NCBI RefSeq assembly: GCF_000213175.1
Contig: NW_009799179.1
Coordinates: 7,363,981 to 7,427,980 of the forward strand
Reading direction: 5' to 3'
DNA: 64,000 nt
Source: Neurospora tetrasperma FGSC 2508
Lineage: Eukaryota > Ascomycota > Sordariomycetes > Sordariales > Sordariaceae
The notes beneath the pieces were generated by a model that was given only the letters and a program-made list of their open reading frames with translations, ran no database searches and had not been told where the DNA came from. Numbering within the stretch: position 1 is the stretch's first letter; every line of letters starts with the position of its first letter. The position numbers and the translations under genes are program-made. This document shows positions 45,601 through 58,375 of the stretch, one piece after another.

Positions 45601-48600
45601 CCAAGGGCCTGTACATGTCTCCTGTGTTCTGGAACTTCCAAAACTCTCTAGGGGAAGATCAGATTCCACCATGCGCACAATGTACAAGACAGGATGAAGT
45701 TGGCATGGGCACAACGACCCATTCCCCTAGAAACTACCTTCTTGCTGTGTCGAGGAGCCCAGAACACAACCCGGTTGAATGGGCGTCAGCTCATCGAATC
45801 TCCAGCCAATTGGTGGGGCCGGTTGAGGGGCGACAGAGAGATGAAACAACAAATCAGGAACAAGAGAAGCGCATCTGGAGCCGTGTGTCCCTCTTTCCAA
45901 CTTGGGCAAAATCGGATGGGGGTTTGAAATGCCAACACAACCTCCACGGGGAACGGGGGAAGCCGTACTGGGAGGGGGGGTGTCTTTCGATCTGTACTTA
46001 GGCACCTCGGGAACCCCCGATGTTGAACTGGTTATGACTGCCTATTTACTGTTAATTAACGATCCCGCCCAACGAAACGTCCGGAATTCCAAACGTTTTG
46101 AGAATTTGGACTGCCAGATGTCTATCAAGTGGCAGTAAATTAAATACTGAACATTTCAATGCGTAAACGTTGGTGTACTCAAACACTTAAACTCCGCGAG
46201 AGCTCTAAGTACAAGTTAGTAAATTTCTGACTATCCAAAGACAGTTCGCGGAGAGTTTGTAACACCCCCCCTCTCCCAGTACGGAGGTTCCACGAAACGG
46301 ACCCATACGTATCTGACTTCCGGATCGTCGATATCGAACGAGTGTGAGCATGAAGGGTCATGCAAGTTTGACGATGTTGATGAGATGAGTGACTGTAAAC
46401 ATGATGTGGAAAAGGCACGGGTAGATATATGCATGTTGAATATGGAAAAACTTTCGATTGTTGTCGATCATCAATTGAAGGCGTCCATTTTGTGTGTGAC
46501 ATAGGTATGGATTCTAGTGACGAAAACTGAAGGGAGTACTGATCCAGGCTCGACAGAGGGGGTTGGAAGAACAATCTAAGAGAAGAGAAGAACCTGCAAA
46601 GGCGCGCGGGCACCCATTGCAGCCGCCTTTAACCCAGAACCGCATCAGGTACAGACACCCAAGTGGACGGAGAATGGACTTCTCAGCCTTGTCGTGTTGA
46701 TTGTAGTCCGACGATCACAATATTATGCTAACATAAGTCGAGGGTATTCCAAGACTGAAGTCCAGAACAGAGGGGAACGGAGTAGGCACAGGTCCCATAG
46801 AGGGCTGCGGTTGTTCGCGTGGATGTCGCATATGCAAGTCTGATGCTTCTTTTGAGGACCGAAGCATCCGAGCATTTACAAAGCTGACTGCATGCAGCAA
46901 GCGATGCAGTGCAGCATATGGACGCTCGACGCGTATCCTGGATGCGAGAAGAAGTTAAGTCAGACTTGATGATGATGCCGTGAATTGGAAGGCGCCAAGA
47001 GCTGATGATTCAATGAGAAGTCAAGAACCCTGGCCGCGCTTTCTTTTCCGGCATCCATTCTCGCGGGTCCGTCCGCCTTGATTGTCGTGTATGTACATGA
47101 GTCTTGGTACGCACGTACACGGCTTTGGATGCCTGGTATTTTCCGTTGCAGATCAATCGCAATCTTTACCAAGAGCGGCGCATTTGCGCATAATGGTGGC
47201 CGGGGGATATTAAAAGGTGGGTTTCACGGAAATCTGGGCTCCTTTTGAAAACAAGCCCGTCACCACAGCAACAAGCAGAAAGATATCGAGGAGAAACGTC
47301 GCCCATTCGAGGAAAAGGAACGAGTTAGTCTGCATATTTGCGGGGTGGGGATACATCGAAATTAGCGCCGTTTCAGCGTAGATTGGGGCACCGATGTGCG
47401 GGTCGGGTGTTTGACGCCATCTTTTAAGTGTATCCCTGTTCCCTTATGCCTCGTTCCCCTATCCACTACCGACACACCGCAGAGAGCCCCGCTTCTTCAG
47501 GTACCAAATTGACAGGATTGGATAATGACGACCAGGGCCAGGAACAACCACAACGGCCCAGGGGCGGCTCGTGGATCACCTCAGCCAAAGGCATGAACCA
47601 CCTCGGGCCAGCAAGGGCCAACCCCGCGCCGCTGTCACACACTGGAGTGGTGTCCTGCGATGCGCTGAAGATCGAGTCGAGAACGAGTCCCTCCAGTAGG
47701 CCGCGTTGGAGGGAGTCTGGAGTGTCTGCCGTGGGTCAGGACGTCTCATGAGAACGAGCACAAGCGAACGGGACAGGCCAAAAACGGAGCGTCATCCGCA
47801 TCGCCCAGAGACATGGGACGAGCTGTGAGCGTTTAGCACCTTCGGAGAAGGCGAGCCAATCAAGTTCCGCCCTGGGTGAGCATCTTCTGTTGCATTTGGA
47901 AAAAGTCCATGTCTGGGGGATTCACCCTGGGATCAGAATATCTTCCTTTGTTGGGTAGGTATCGACCGACCACCATCCTCGCTGACGACGGCCTAGAACT
48001 TCCATACTGTCGGTGTAATACCCACACCGCAGCTGCCATACGAGAATGGTCATATAACGTAACCATCACAAGAAGCTAGGTACACCTGTGCGGCCATGAC
48101 AAATGACGGACAATCTCTCACAATCAACGCCAGATGAGCAGACGGCAGTTGTAGTATATGGAGTCTTCTTTTGCCCCAGGCGCTGGGCAGTGACCACCTT
48201 GACCGGCTTCTTGGCTTTTCTCATCGGCCTGTGTGTGCCGATGACGGTTCTCGCGACTACGTGCCTTGTGTGGTGCCCGACATTGCATTTCCCATACTAT
48301 TGTTGATGATCACTCTCGGTGGACCATCATATGATTGCCGTCACTTGTCAAAACTGATCACTGGTGACGTCTGTCCCATTTTGCGATCAAATTAACGCCC
48401 CGCAAAGGCCAGTGAGTACCCTGTACCCCCCTCGAACCCGTCACGGTGCCTGAAATCCGAAAACCCACCGCTGCGGCGGTTTGATCAAAGGGGGTCGACT
48501 CAGTCGAGTACCCGCCTAGTCAAACGGCCAGGACCTGACCAGCTTGCTGGGATTTGGTCATCGCGGGCACTAGTGCCAAGCCCGGCCCTCGCTTTACCCT

Positions 48601-49372
48601 AATACACGACGGCGCTCCTTCCGTCTTAATCCAGGGTCCCGTTCATTAGCTTCGTTGCCTTGCCGGGGGTTGATGTGGTAGCAGGTCGTCGATCCTTCCA
48701 CACTTCCGCAACCCGTCTCTTTTCTTCTGCCTGCGCGCACACCCCCCCAGTTGGTACCCTTCCATTCACTTAAAACTTCCCTTCGTCACCCCGCCTTCTC
48801 TTGTTTTCTCTCCCACGAGGACTTCCATCAGGCTCAGCTTGTTCGACGCTCGTCAACCAACTTCCGTTCACTCCTTTGAACCCACCGGCCTGGTATTTGC
48901 CCGCCTTACATTCCTTTCCCCCTCCACGCTCATTTCCGATTTCCATCTTGGGGTGACGACGGCCTTGTCCTCTGAAACCTCCATCTTACCTTGATCCGAC
49001 CTCGACCTCGTGCTTGTGGTGACCTTTCGTGGACCCCGATCGAGACGGCCTGCCAAGCAACCCTCTCTATCTCTCGACATTGTCACTCCCTCGACCTGAT
49101 TGTCTTCTGAGTCGCCTTCTCGGAGAAAGAGAAACCAGCCGGCTGTTCGATTTCCGACAACCGACCCGGTTCTTGTCTCACCCACACCTCACTTGAGTAC
49201 ACGATCACAATCGACGTCCTTGAAGGATATCGGTTATCGGTAACAGCAGCGCTGCCACCAGCTGGATCTGTCTACATAACTCCGCCCCCCCGGATTTTTC
49301 ATCCATCAGCTCAAGGGTCACCCGTTTGAGAAGAAAAAGTAACCTCGTCAACAACATCGACTACAACTGAAG

Positions 49373-49740
49373 GTACGTAACTGTTCAGCCCTATCATACC
49401 CACCTTATTCTTTGTTTGGTGGTTCACCCCTCGTTCATCCCATGGCGCACAACTACGTTGTTCTTGCAAACAAAGACGGTCTCGCGTGATGTTCCTTACC
49501 CGCCCGAGGAAAGGGTCTCGCACGGGGGACATGGGGAGAACGAAATTACTTCCTCACCTGCATGAGGATGATTGCACTTTTCGTTGGATTTTCCAATCTT
49601 CGTTCTTTTCAATAACTTTACGAACATCGCAACTGTCGATCCTTAACCTTCACTTCACCACGATCTTTATTTCTTCTTGTCTGGGCCGTTAAGTCTGTCC
49701 CAGCAACCTTTTGCACTTGTCTAACTTTATATCACCACAG
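49373..49740 (+). other. Probable 5' untranslated-region intron of the CAP gene
   Basis: A GTACGT donor at 49373, a CTAAC branch sequence at 49721-49725 and a CACAG acceptor ending at 49740 define a 368-nt intron. It lies 35 nt before the CAP start codon in a pyrimidine-rich leader. All three signals are consensus-like, but no transcript evidence is available. Confidence 0.5.
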
Positions 49741-49775
49741 ACTCATATTTTTCAAGCGATCCCACATCTGCGAAA

Positions 49776-50879
49776 ATGAAGAGCTCTCTGATTCTCGCCG
49801 CCTCTGGCGCTCTCATGGCCTCGGCCAGCCCCATTCTCCAGGATAGACGCGTCCACTTCACCACCAAGGTTGTTGAGGAGTGGGTTACCGTTACCGTCAC
49901 TGCGGGAGGCGTGCCTTTTGCTACCGTCAACGCCTTCCATGAACATGGCCCTGGCCGCCCGGTGTACTCTGCGCATCCTCAGGCAGCTTCTGCGGCCACG
50001 GTCCAGCCGACTAGCCAGGCTCCCGCCCCGGTGCCCACCCCTTCTTCCAGCAGCATTGTCGTCGTTGCCCCGCCCCCTGCTCCGGAGACTACTTCGTCTA
50101 CCGTCATCATTGTTCCGGTTAGCTCCAGCACTCAGCAGCCCGCGCCGACTACTGCGCCTGCTGTCGTTGCTGCACCTCCTGCTACCACTAGCACCATGCA
50201 GGAACGTGCTAGTACCAAAGTCGACTCTCCCGCTGCCCCTAGCGGCAGCGACTACGCCAGCACGCTTCTCTATCACCACAACATCCACCGCAGCAACCAC
50301 TCTGCTGGCGCTATGACTTGGGGAGAGACCTATGCCAACTATGCTCAGCAAGCTGCGGCCTCATGCGTATTCCAGCATGACCTGTAAGATATTCCCAGAC
50401 CATGCTTTTGATTTCAGTTGTACTGACAAACCATAAGGACTCCCGGCGGTGGTGGTTATGGTCAAAACATTGCCATGTGGGGCTCTTCCGACAAGCAGAC
50501 CGTTCAAGATGTCGGCGCTGTCAAAGCCGGTGCTCAGGCCACAACTAACATGTGGTATAACGGGGAGCTTTCCCTTTGGCCTGCCTCCGACTATGGAAAG
50601 GCGAACCCGGACATGTCTAACTTCGAGGGCTGGGGTCATTTCTCTCAGCTCGTTTGGAAGGAGTCCAAGGAGCTTGGCTGCTATACCCAGTTCTGTCCTC
50701 AGGGTACCATGAGCTCGCAGATGGACGTCTGGTACACTGTCTGCAACTATTATCCTGCCGGTAAGTTTTCTTGATCCAAGAGCAACGTACAGTCACTAAC
50801 ACTCTTTCCAGGCAACATGGGCGGTGAATACGGCAAGAACGTTTCCCCTCCTCTCAACGAGGCTCTCGTTGTTGCTTAA
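49776..50879 (+). CDS. Secreted CAP/SCP/PR-1 family protein (Pry1-like)
   Basis: A secreted or wall-associated protein; fungal members bind sterols and fatty acids. Three exons, 49776-50383, 50438-50760 and 50812-50879, give 332 residues. A signal peptide (MKSSLILAASGALMASASP) is followed by a VEEWVTVTVTAGG stretch and a Pro/Ser/Thr/Ala-rich linker (about 60-155), probably O-glycosylated. The CAP domain runs from about 157 to the end: HNIHRSNHSAGAMTW, the central GYGQNIA, GHFSQLVWKESKELGCY and VCNYYPAGNMGGEYGKNV. The cavity histidines and the GHFSQLVW motif are present. Six-cysteine pairing cannot be confirmed by eye. It is isolated on the left by the gene-free zone and convergent with the ceramide synthase gene. 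Confidence 0.93.
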
Positions 50880-52254
50880 ATGCACCCCAAAGACTTGCAT
50901 TTCCGCAGGCAGGTGTGATACGAGGGCTTCTTCGCTCGGGCTACACCGTGGCTACACTCCCCGCCATAGCTCCAGTTGTAGTATGGTGCGCACATGTACA
51001 CAGAACCCCGTTAACGACATCTTTGTTTCGATATACTTCCCATACGCCTGGGGCGCGCAAATCATGATCGGTTTTCCTTTACTTGGAGAGGTCTGTATCT
51101 ACATCGGCAGTTGCGCAAACCAGCATGCATCGTCCAGTCATGGCAACACCTTTTGCCTTCGTTAGCAACGCAGAAACGCTATACATCTGGATTCTTACGA
51201 CGACATGACATTTCTGTTTCAGAAAGAAAACAAAGACTACCAAAAGGCTATCATGGGAAACATCTGGAGACAAAGGGACCGAAATCATGGCGGTATCTGC
51301 ATCATTTTCTTTCTTTGGGTGTCGAATGTTATTGGCTAGCTACGTCAGCTGACTGAAACATTCTTCTTTACCCTGGTTCACTTCTTGAACATTCATCTCT
51401 CTATGTTGTACGTAAGAAAGCTTCGATTCGTTTTTGATCCTCTGGACATCGGATTTCATCCGGTCATCTATTTGGCTAGGAGTTATACCTTTGTTCACTT
51501 CAGGAGTTCACTCCAAGACCCGAAAGTGTTTTTAAGGAGGATTGCTTGGTTCGGTAGATATTGCTGTGCATGGTGCAGTTGCATGTTGGTTTCAGGTAAC
51601 CTGACTACGTGTCGTTGAAGGCATCATGGGGTTTTTGGAGCTGGGACCGCAAGTTCCTCATCCAGTAGACACAGTCACCAATATAGACCAAGTTCACATA
51701 CCGTATCGAGTGCCCAGGCAGCCCTGAGAATGATTCGCAAGGGATGATGCTTCATAAACAAGTTTCACTTCGACCCTGAACGCCTGCCCGCATCCTACTC
51801 CTCTGCTCTATAAAGTTACCCTCGAACCTTTTTTTCTCTTTTTCCCTTTCCTCATCTCATAGTCCCATAGGCCCGAACCATCAGTTATATCATGAAGTAA
51901 CCATTTCATATAATTCCTCTTCTTATCCCGATTGCCCAACTGCCCAAAGGTGCCCGTTCTATGGTCCCAAAACAAAAAGAAAAAGAAAACAAAGAAGCTT
52001 TTCTAGGTAGGCGCTTAGGGTCTTTTCAGGTAATTGTAGTACATATGGATAAAGAGAACCCTTTCTTTCTTCTCGTGCTTCCAACAAGGGTCTGTCCTTC
52101 CCTTATCCGATGCGTAACGACCAAGAGAGAATGAAGTCGGCCACTCCACTACCCGGACGTTCCATCTAGGAACGTTCGACGACGAGGATGACACGACGAC
52201 TACGGTGACATCGACATGTACCATATCCTATCTTGTTTTTCACGCGGAGCCTCT
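50880..52254. other. Convergent 3' intergenic region, CAP gene and ceramide synthase
   Basis: 1.4 kb with no recognisable gene. It contains both 3' untranslated regions. Small frames (for example 51385-51618) have no domain. No repeat was noticed. Confidence 0.5.
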
Positions 52255-54066
52255 TTACTCAACCTGCTTCTCACACCCAATCCGTCCGAGCAGTTCCTTC
52301 CGATCACTATGACCAGGCAGACTCACGCCCGTGGCAGTCACTCCGCCGACGCCGTGACCGGCACGTCTTCTCTCCGCCCAGTTCTTGAGGTCAAGCTCAT
52401 CAACACCCACCTCCTCCGCCAGCGCTTGAGCCTCCTCGTAAACAAACTCAGTTTCATCCTCGTCATCCTCTGCATCAACATCCTCACAACCTTCGTCATC
52501 ACTGCGCGTATCATCAGCTCCTTCGCCCCTGAGCACGCGTAGAGCCACGCGGATGATGAGTGAAAACCACATGATGGTCAACGCCTGCAAGAAGAGCAGC
52601 ATCGAGAGGAAGGTCCACTTGACCGTGTCATCATAGCACACCAGTCCGTCGGGGTTCCAGAGCGGCTCGAGCAGGTAGAGAGCGCCTTTGTCAGCGGGCG
52701 GCTGGAAGGGACCCTTCAGGTTTCCGGGAGTACCGGAGAAGCAGCCGTACGGTATGACGGAGGTCGTGTGGGCGTAGACGGAGTAGCAGACCGTCAGATA
52801 CAAAACATGGCGGGCGACGAACCAGGAAACCATGAAGACTACGAACATGAAGTCGCAGGCGCTGGAGTGGCCGAGGTATTTGAGGCACTTGGCGAGCTGG
52901 AAATGGGGAACAATGTGAGTATTTTGGATGCGCGTATTGGTGGTAAAGAGGAAGTAGACCTACCGGAAGGAACAAATCTACAACGTCCATCAGCACAAGG
53001 ATAAGGTTGCCCACGCGGGTGTGGCCGTATCTGTAAGAGGCGTAGATGAGGCAGATGGTGATGATGTGATGCGTAAACATCTGCCAATGGTCCTTTCTGC
53101 GCTCCTCAATGTTGATGACCAAAATTTGCTGCAGCCAAAATGCAAGCTGGGCAAGCATGTATCCCTTCATAATCCCGGTGAGCTCGCGGTTGGGCCAGTT
53201 CGTCCAGAGCTCTCGGAGGTTGAAGAAGTGCGGTGATTGCCAATAGATGTACTATATAAGAAAAAAAACCATGGCTTGTCAGTCCCCAAACTTATGTGTT
53301 CACCCGGATCGCCCCGGAAAGAAACGGCGGGCGGAAACGAGGCGACCGAGTGGCTGGCACCATGGCATGGCAAGGAGAAAGAAAACATACGAGACCGAGA
53401 GTCCAGAAGACGCTGTAGTAGATCAGGAGCCAAGCCTGTTCGCTAAACCTGGTGATGTCCTTCCTCTTGGAAATGCCCTTGGACTTTGCGTACGGCGCGA
53501 ACAAGTATTCCAGCGTGGCGGCGCGGAGGCCGGTAAAGAGAATGATGCAGAAGAAGATGAGGAAGCCGTCATCCTTGCCGAGGCCGTATTGTCCGGTCGT
53601 TGGGTTGTAGTACGAGAGCGTGAAGTACTTTCCGGTGTGGGAGCGGGCGCGAGGCATACATCCATGGGCGAGGAAGAGGAGGGCAAGGAGGTTGAAAGCG
53701 AAGCCTGCATGGAAGAGAAGTTAGTGTCTTGCGTCCTGACTAGAGAGTGTCTTTGTTCCTCTAGGGAAATGTGCACATACCGATCTGATTCTCAACGAAC
53801 CAGCGCGTCAGCTGTTTCAGAGGGCCCTCTCCCTTCCTCTTGACGCGACGAACAAGAACGATGTTTTCGTTGCGCTGCATGTAGAGGGGACCATTCATAT
53901 TCTTGGGGTTGCCAGACTTCTCGCGTTTGACAGTCCTCCGCTGAGGTGGGAGAGCTGCGCTGCTGCTGCTGGTAATTCCGGAGGAGGGAACGGAGGATGT
54001 CGCGGTATTCCGCCTCATTCGTGAGTCGGGGCCATTGCTGGAGCTTTGGGTATGGGAATCGCCCAT
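52255..54066 (-). CDS. lag1: Ceramide synthase (Lag1/Lac1, TLC domain)
   Basis: Acylates sphingoid bases with fatty acyl-CoA in the endoplasmic reticulum membrane. Four exons, 53781-54066, 53391-53704, 52964-53251 and 52255-52896, give 509 residues. The N terminus is Ser-rich and basic, followed by hydrophobic segments (FAFNLLALLFLAHG and FLIFFCIILFTGL). The Lag motif lies in exon 3: a histidine pair at 261-262 in HWQMFTHHIITICLIYASY, and two aspartates (289 and 292) in LVLMDVVDLF, the active-site set. The last exon adds further membrane segments and a long acidic tail (DDTRSDDEGCEDVDAEDDEDE), usual in fungal ceramide synthases. The frame is open upstream to 54402, but I start at MGDSHTQ. From memory it corresponds to the N. 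crassa longevity-assurance gene. Divergent from ist3. Confidence 0.94.
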
Positions 54067-56645
54067 GATCAAGCTGGAGCTGGCGACGGCGCGCCAATTG
54101 GTTCGCTGCCGGGTAAACAACTGAAGAGCAGTGGACTGATGAAGCCTGAAAGCGGAGGCGGCAGTGGAGCTGGACGCAGCTTTCAGAAGCTCAACAATGG
54201 AGCAGATTCGACGGGATTCTTGGTGACGAATACAGCGCAGGTCGGGGAAGCACTGAGTCGAGTGATCGAGTTGGCAAGGTGGGCGACCAGAGGAACAGAA
54301 CTGGATCCAGAGATGCGGGGCGGAGGAGGGGATTCCCTGTTTTGTCGAAGAACTATGCGCTGTGTTGCACAGTGAGATAGCGAATGCGATACAAGCAACC
54401 ACAAAGAGACACTCTAGTCGCCGCCAGCGTGTCTGGTGATATAGCGAATGTGAAGAGGAGGAAAAATGTTGGGACAGCGCGAGGAAGGATGGTCAAGGAA
54501 GAAGGTATGGCCAGCTAGATGAGAGCAGGACGAGCCCCGAGGAGGAGGGCTGGGCTAGGCGTGATGTGGATCAAGGAAGGTCAACCTTAACAATACGAAT
54601 CACCCAATGTTTGGCGATTTTAAAGAGGGAAGAGGAGGAAAAAGAAGACTGCGCACATGAAACGAGGGACGGGAACAGGGTCGCCTCGTCTGTCACCGAA
54701 GAGGGGAGGGGGGGCAGAGAGGGGGGGGCTAGGCGTTCGTAGTCTCTTTTGGCAATGCTACAACTCTAAAAGCGGCAATGAACACCGCGAAGCCACCACC
54801 TTTCAACGCACGATGACTGGCGTATGCTTGGGCGGATGTGTTTTGAACACTTTTTGGATTTTGGCCAGATGTTAACCCAAGCCAGGTGGGAGGAGACAAG
54901 GCGATCCACCAGTGGCCCAAGGCGGTGGGGAGGGGGGGAGGGGAAGCGGTGGCCCGGATGGCAGGCGAGGGTCTGTTGGGCACGTCCTTGTCGCTTGTCT
55001 GGGGGAACTTTTTTTTTTGAATTCAAAAGGGGAAGCTGTCTTGGCAACTTTTGGGACGAACATGTTAGGTTGGATTGATTTGGATTGTGATTGGACCGAG
55101 CTATCAGAGCTCCCGTTTTTGCAGCATCGATGCACAGACAGCAACACCCTGCCAAGCCCACAGAAACCCAATGGCGGGGAAGCATGGACCTCCCTTTTTG
55201 GCCTGGCATGAGATAGAGGCTCGTGATAGGATGTCGTTGAAGGTCATGAAGAGCAGAATTGCCTTCAAAATGTCTTCAATGGGAAACTCTTCATCCTTTC
55301 CTTCTTGCAAACAATCACAGCCATTGAGGTTGACTGCATGGATGTTTCCCGCCCCTCCTTTTCCTCCACCTCACATCAATGCTGGCTGGCTGCTGCAGAC
55401 TGCAGTGCCTGCTGGCGGCTTGCCTGCACCTTCGCATCCCATCCCACACATGTGCCACCGGACAGCTCCATGGTACGACGACAAGATGGACGTTGCTGCC
55501 GTGCTGTATGTGTACATTCTCTTCATCCAACGTCTGTCTTCGCCCGTAATTCATTGGGAAGAAGAAAAAGAATGAAGCATTGATGCCATTGGCAAGTAAG
55601 GTAGTCTCTATCAGATGATGTCTGCTGCGGACAGGAACTTGAAACCTGTTGTCAGCGATGATCATGAAAACCTGGATGGCGACCTCGCAATTTGCACCAA
55701 ACGATTCTGTTGCAGTGAGTTGTCAAATTCCTAGTGTAGGGTGAGAGTTGAACAAAGCGGTCAAGGATCAGCCCGGGCAATGCCAAATCTCCAACCCCTA
55801 TCTTTATTGACTGTATCCTGTGAGCCAACTTTCAACAGGAGGGTATTCGAACTGGCATGAGGTTTCGTCGAAGGTGATTAGCTCTACATGTATCCGTGTC
55901 TCACATGGGGGGCTTGAGGTTAATTTAGACTTTTCTGGGCTACCCTTCGTCCCCTAAAATACCCTGAATACCCAGGGTTTCAGCCAGTGAGTCTTCATGT
56001 ATTGCACAAACCAGCAAAACACACAACTTAGTAACCAGTACCAGTGAGCACCATTACAATCGTAGAAGCAACTGATCAAGACATCAATCATCATAAATGT
56101 AGTAATCATGATGTCCCACACGCACCACAAGCGCAATGTCGTTGTTGTTTCCCTGAAGTTGCCCCTCACCACTTGCAATGTACAACTACTTAGGTACCTA
56201 CCAAGTAATGTAGTGTAGAGCCCCTTTTCTGTAGTGTACCGCGATCCACGCGCGCTTGGCACAGCAGTCCTCTAACCCTTGTCAGGCGCCACTTCGTCCA
56301 CCTTTCTGAGCGCGGTGAATCTTGAGCGCGTAAGTGCATCGATGGTCCAGATTTCTTACAGCTCTTGGCATCTTTGACCAAACGTCGTCATCGCAACCAT
56401 CACCAACGCCAATCTCAACAGAAAATCGTGATTCCTCTAATTAGGCGTGTCACACCAGCGCACACGGGCGCCACACAAAAAAATTTATACCGTAAACTCT
56501 CATGATCAAATAACTGCACAACCATTGCCATTATCCGCACGACTATCCTAATCTTTCCGATTGACCCCAACGCAAAGGAGGTGGAAAGAAAGCTACAAGA
56601 AGCAGCGGAGAAACCCCCTGCTAAAAGCCGCCCCCCTCCCCTACG
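54067..56645. other. Divergent intergenic region, ceramide synthase and ist3
   Basis: 2.6 kb with no recognisable gene. G-rich patches lie at about 54700-54730 and 54930-54950. Short frames on both strands overlap each other and carry no domain. Both promoters must lie here. Confidence 0.5.
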
Positions 56646-57833
56646 ATGAACCAAATTCGCGCCATCCAAGCCCTCAACAAGCGCGAAATCGAAGCCGGCA
56701 TCCCGCCCGAAGCCTCTTGGCACGTTGACTACCGCGACACCGCCTTTGTCTACTTTGGCGGCTTACCCTACGACTTGTCCGAGGGCGATGTGATCACCAT
56801 CTTCAGCCAATTTGGCGAGCCCGTCTTCCTCAAACTAGTGCGCGACAAGGAAACTGGCAAGTCCAAGGGTTTCGGTTGGTTGAAATACGAGGACCAGCGC
56901 AGCACAGATTTGGCCGTCGACAATTTGGGCGGAGCGGAGATTGGCGGGAGACTGATCAGGGTCGACCATGCCAGATACAAGATCAGGGATGATGAGGATC
57001 CGGAGGAGGGGAGGATTGGATGGGAGGATATGGTGAGGAAGGAAAGGAGGGAGAAGGGGTTGGTGAGTGAGGTGGATGATACTGGAGACGAAGAGGAGGA
57101 TGACACAAAGCCGAGGAGGCCGTTGTTGAAGGAGGAAAAGGAGCTGCAGTTGCTGCTGGAGAATCATGACGATGATGATTCTATGAAAGAGTTTTTGATT
57201 GAGGAAAAGAAAAAAGAGGTGGAGGAGGCGCTGAGAAGGGAGAAAAAGAGGGAGGAGAAGGAGAGGCACAAGTCTAGTCGGAGACACAGGCACGAACACG
57301 GAGACAAGGACCGGGACAGGGAGCGGGGTGGTCGCCGTCATCATCGATCACACCGGTCTCCGAGAAGAGTTGAGGACGTCGACAGCGACATCAGAGGCCG
57401 CGACCGCAACCACGATGACCGCACCCGGAGTCGTGATGACCGTCCTCGTTCTCGTGATCGTCATCCCGACAGGAAAAGGCCAAGGTCCGAAAAAGAAGAA
57501 ACCCCCCCTGCCAAAGAACAAAGAAGAAGACGCGATGATGCGGACGACGTGGAGATGAAGGACGCAAATTACGACGATAGGCAATCGTGGCGAGATTTCT
57601 CCAGGGACAAAGACCGACATAGGAGAGATAAGGAGAGATATCGGGACCGGGGCCGGGACCTGGACAAGGAAAGAGCCACGGATAGGGACAGACACAACAG
57701 CGAAAGACATGACCGTGAACGCGATCTTACAGATGACCGTGAGCGCCGTCGCCACCGCGATTTGGGTCGCAGGAGCGAACGCAAGAGCAGCAGAAGTAGG
57801 AGTAGGAGCCCATGGCCGACGTCGAGAGGGTAG
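56646..57833 (+). CDS. ist3: RES-complex splicing factor Ist3/Snu17 (RBMX2-like)
   Basis: An RNA-binding subunit of the RES complex, which joins the activated spliceosome and promotes splicing and pre-mRNA retention. Intronless, 395 residues. The start MNQIRAIQALNKREIEAG and the phrase SWHVDYRDTAFVYFGGLPYDLSEGDV are characteristic of this family. A single RRM spans about 32-110, with RNP2 VYFGGL and RNP1 KSKGFGWLKY. The remaining 280 residues are an Arg/Asp/Glu/Ser-rich, RS-like tail (many RDR, RRH and SRSRSP units) with acidic patches. Yeast Ist3 has about 150 residues and lacks this tail; animal RBMX2 has one. The tail's long antisense frames are compositional shadows. Confidence 0.94.
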   Translation: MNQIRAIQALNKREIEAGIPPEASWHVDYRDTAFVYFGGLPYDLSEGDVITIFSQFGEPVFLKLVRDKETGKSKGFGWLKYEDQRSTDLAVDNLGGAEIGGRLIRVDHARYKIRDDEDPEEGRIGWEDMVRKERREKGLVSEVDDTGDEEEDDTKPRRPLLKEEKELQLLLENHDDDDSMKEFLIEEKKKEVEEALRREKKREEKERHKSSRRHRHEHGDKDRDRERGGRRHHRSHRSPRRVEDVDSDIRGRDRNHDDRTRSRDDRPRSRDRHPDRKRPRSEKEETPPAKEQRRRRDDADDVEMKDANYDDRQSWRDFSRDKDRHRRDKERYRDRGRDLDKERATDRDRHNSERHDRERDLTDDRERRRHRDLGRRSERKSSRSRSRSPWPTSRG

Positions 57834-58375
57834 ACGTATAACTAGGTACTTATGCTTGGTCGCCTAAAGAACGCTTCATGTTTACCCCCAAACGATCATT
57901 CACAACTGGGATGACTCGGTGAGTACAACCTGCTGTGTATTGCCGTGTCTAGGACAAGCTTCTCTTGTTGTGAGGATAGACTCTAGCAAGTACCGTCAAT
58001 GACTTTTGCTGGGGTTGTAGTTCTCGTTAACGGTGTAGCACAAATACATCGAGATGTTCGTATTTGGAGTATTTGTGCTCGCTTCCCCAATCTAATGCCT
58101 CAATATGCTTGTGACGATATACAATCTTACGTCTTGTTATAAAGTGCTACAATCTGAAATCGCTGTTACCGTTCAGACACCACCAGATACAACGGATGAA
58201 CCAAACGATGTGATACTGCAGACCCAGACCCTGCGTGGATGTCGTTGCACACACACCTCCTATGATTCCTCGATAACCCCCCCAGACAATGCTACTTGAA
58301 AACGGAATCATCAGATCCATCATCACTTCCCTTCAACGCCGGTACAAGTGTCCAATCCCCCAACCGTTCGTCCAC
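57834..58375. other. Convergent 3' intergenic region, ist3 and hsv2
   Basis: 542 bp between two facing stop codons, with no gene or repeat seen. Confidence 0.5.

Larger units (their letters stand above)
40503..49775. other. Long gene-free zone interrupted by a sequencing gap
   Basis: 9.3 kb as assembled, about 8.2 kb once the gap artefact is removed. The zone includes a hexamer-like TGTGCN tract at about 41176-41206, the 31-bp poly-G tract at 41553-41583, the unreliable segment 41584-42067 and the N-run 42068-42684. From 42694 to about 48400 I see only short overlapping frames with no domain, and no tRNA or inverted repeat. The last 1.3 kb is pyrimidine-rich and looks like the promoter and long leader of the CAP gene. 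Confidence 0.5.

Noticed and set aside
54067-54402. 112-codon upstream extension of the ceramide synthase frame
   Set aside because: No family resemblance; the MGDSHTQ start gives the usual length.
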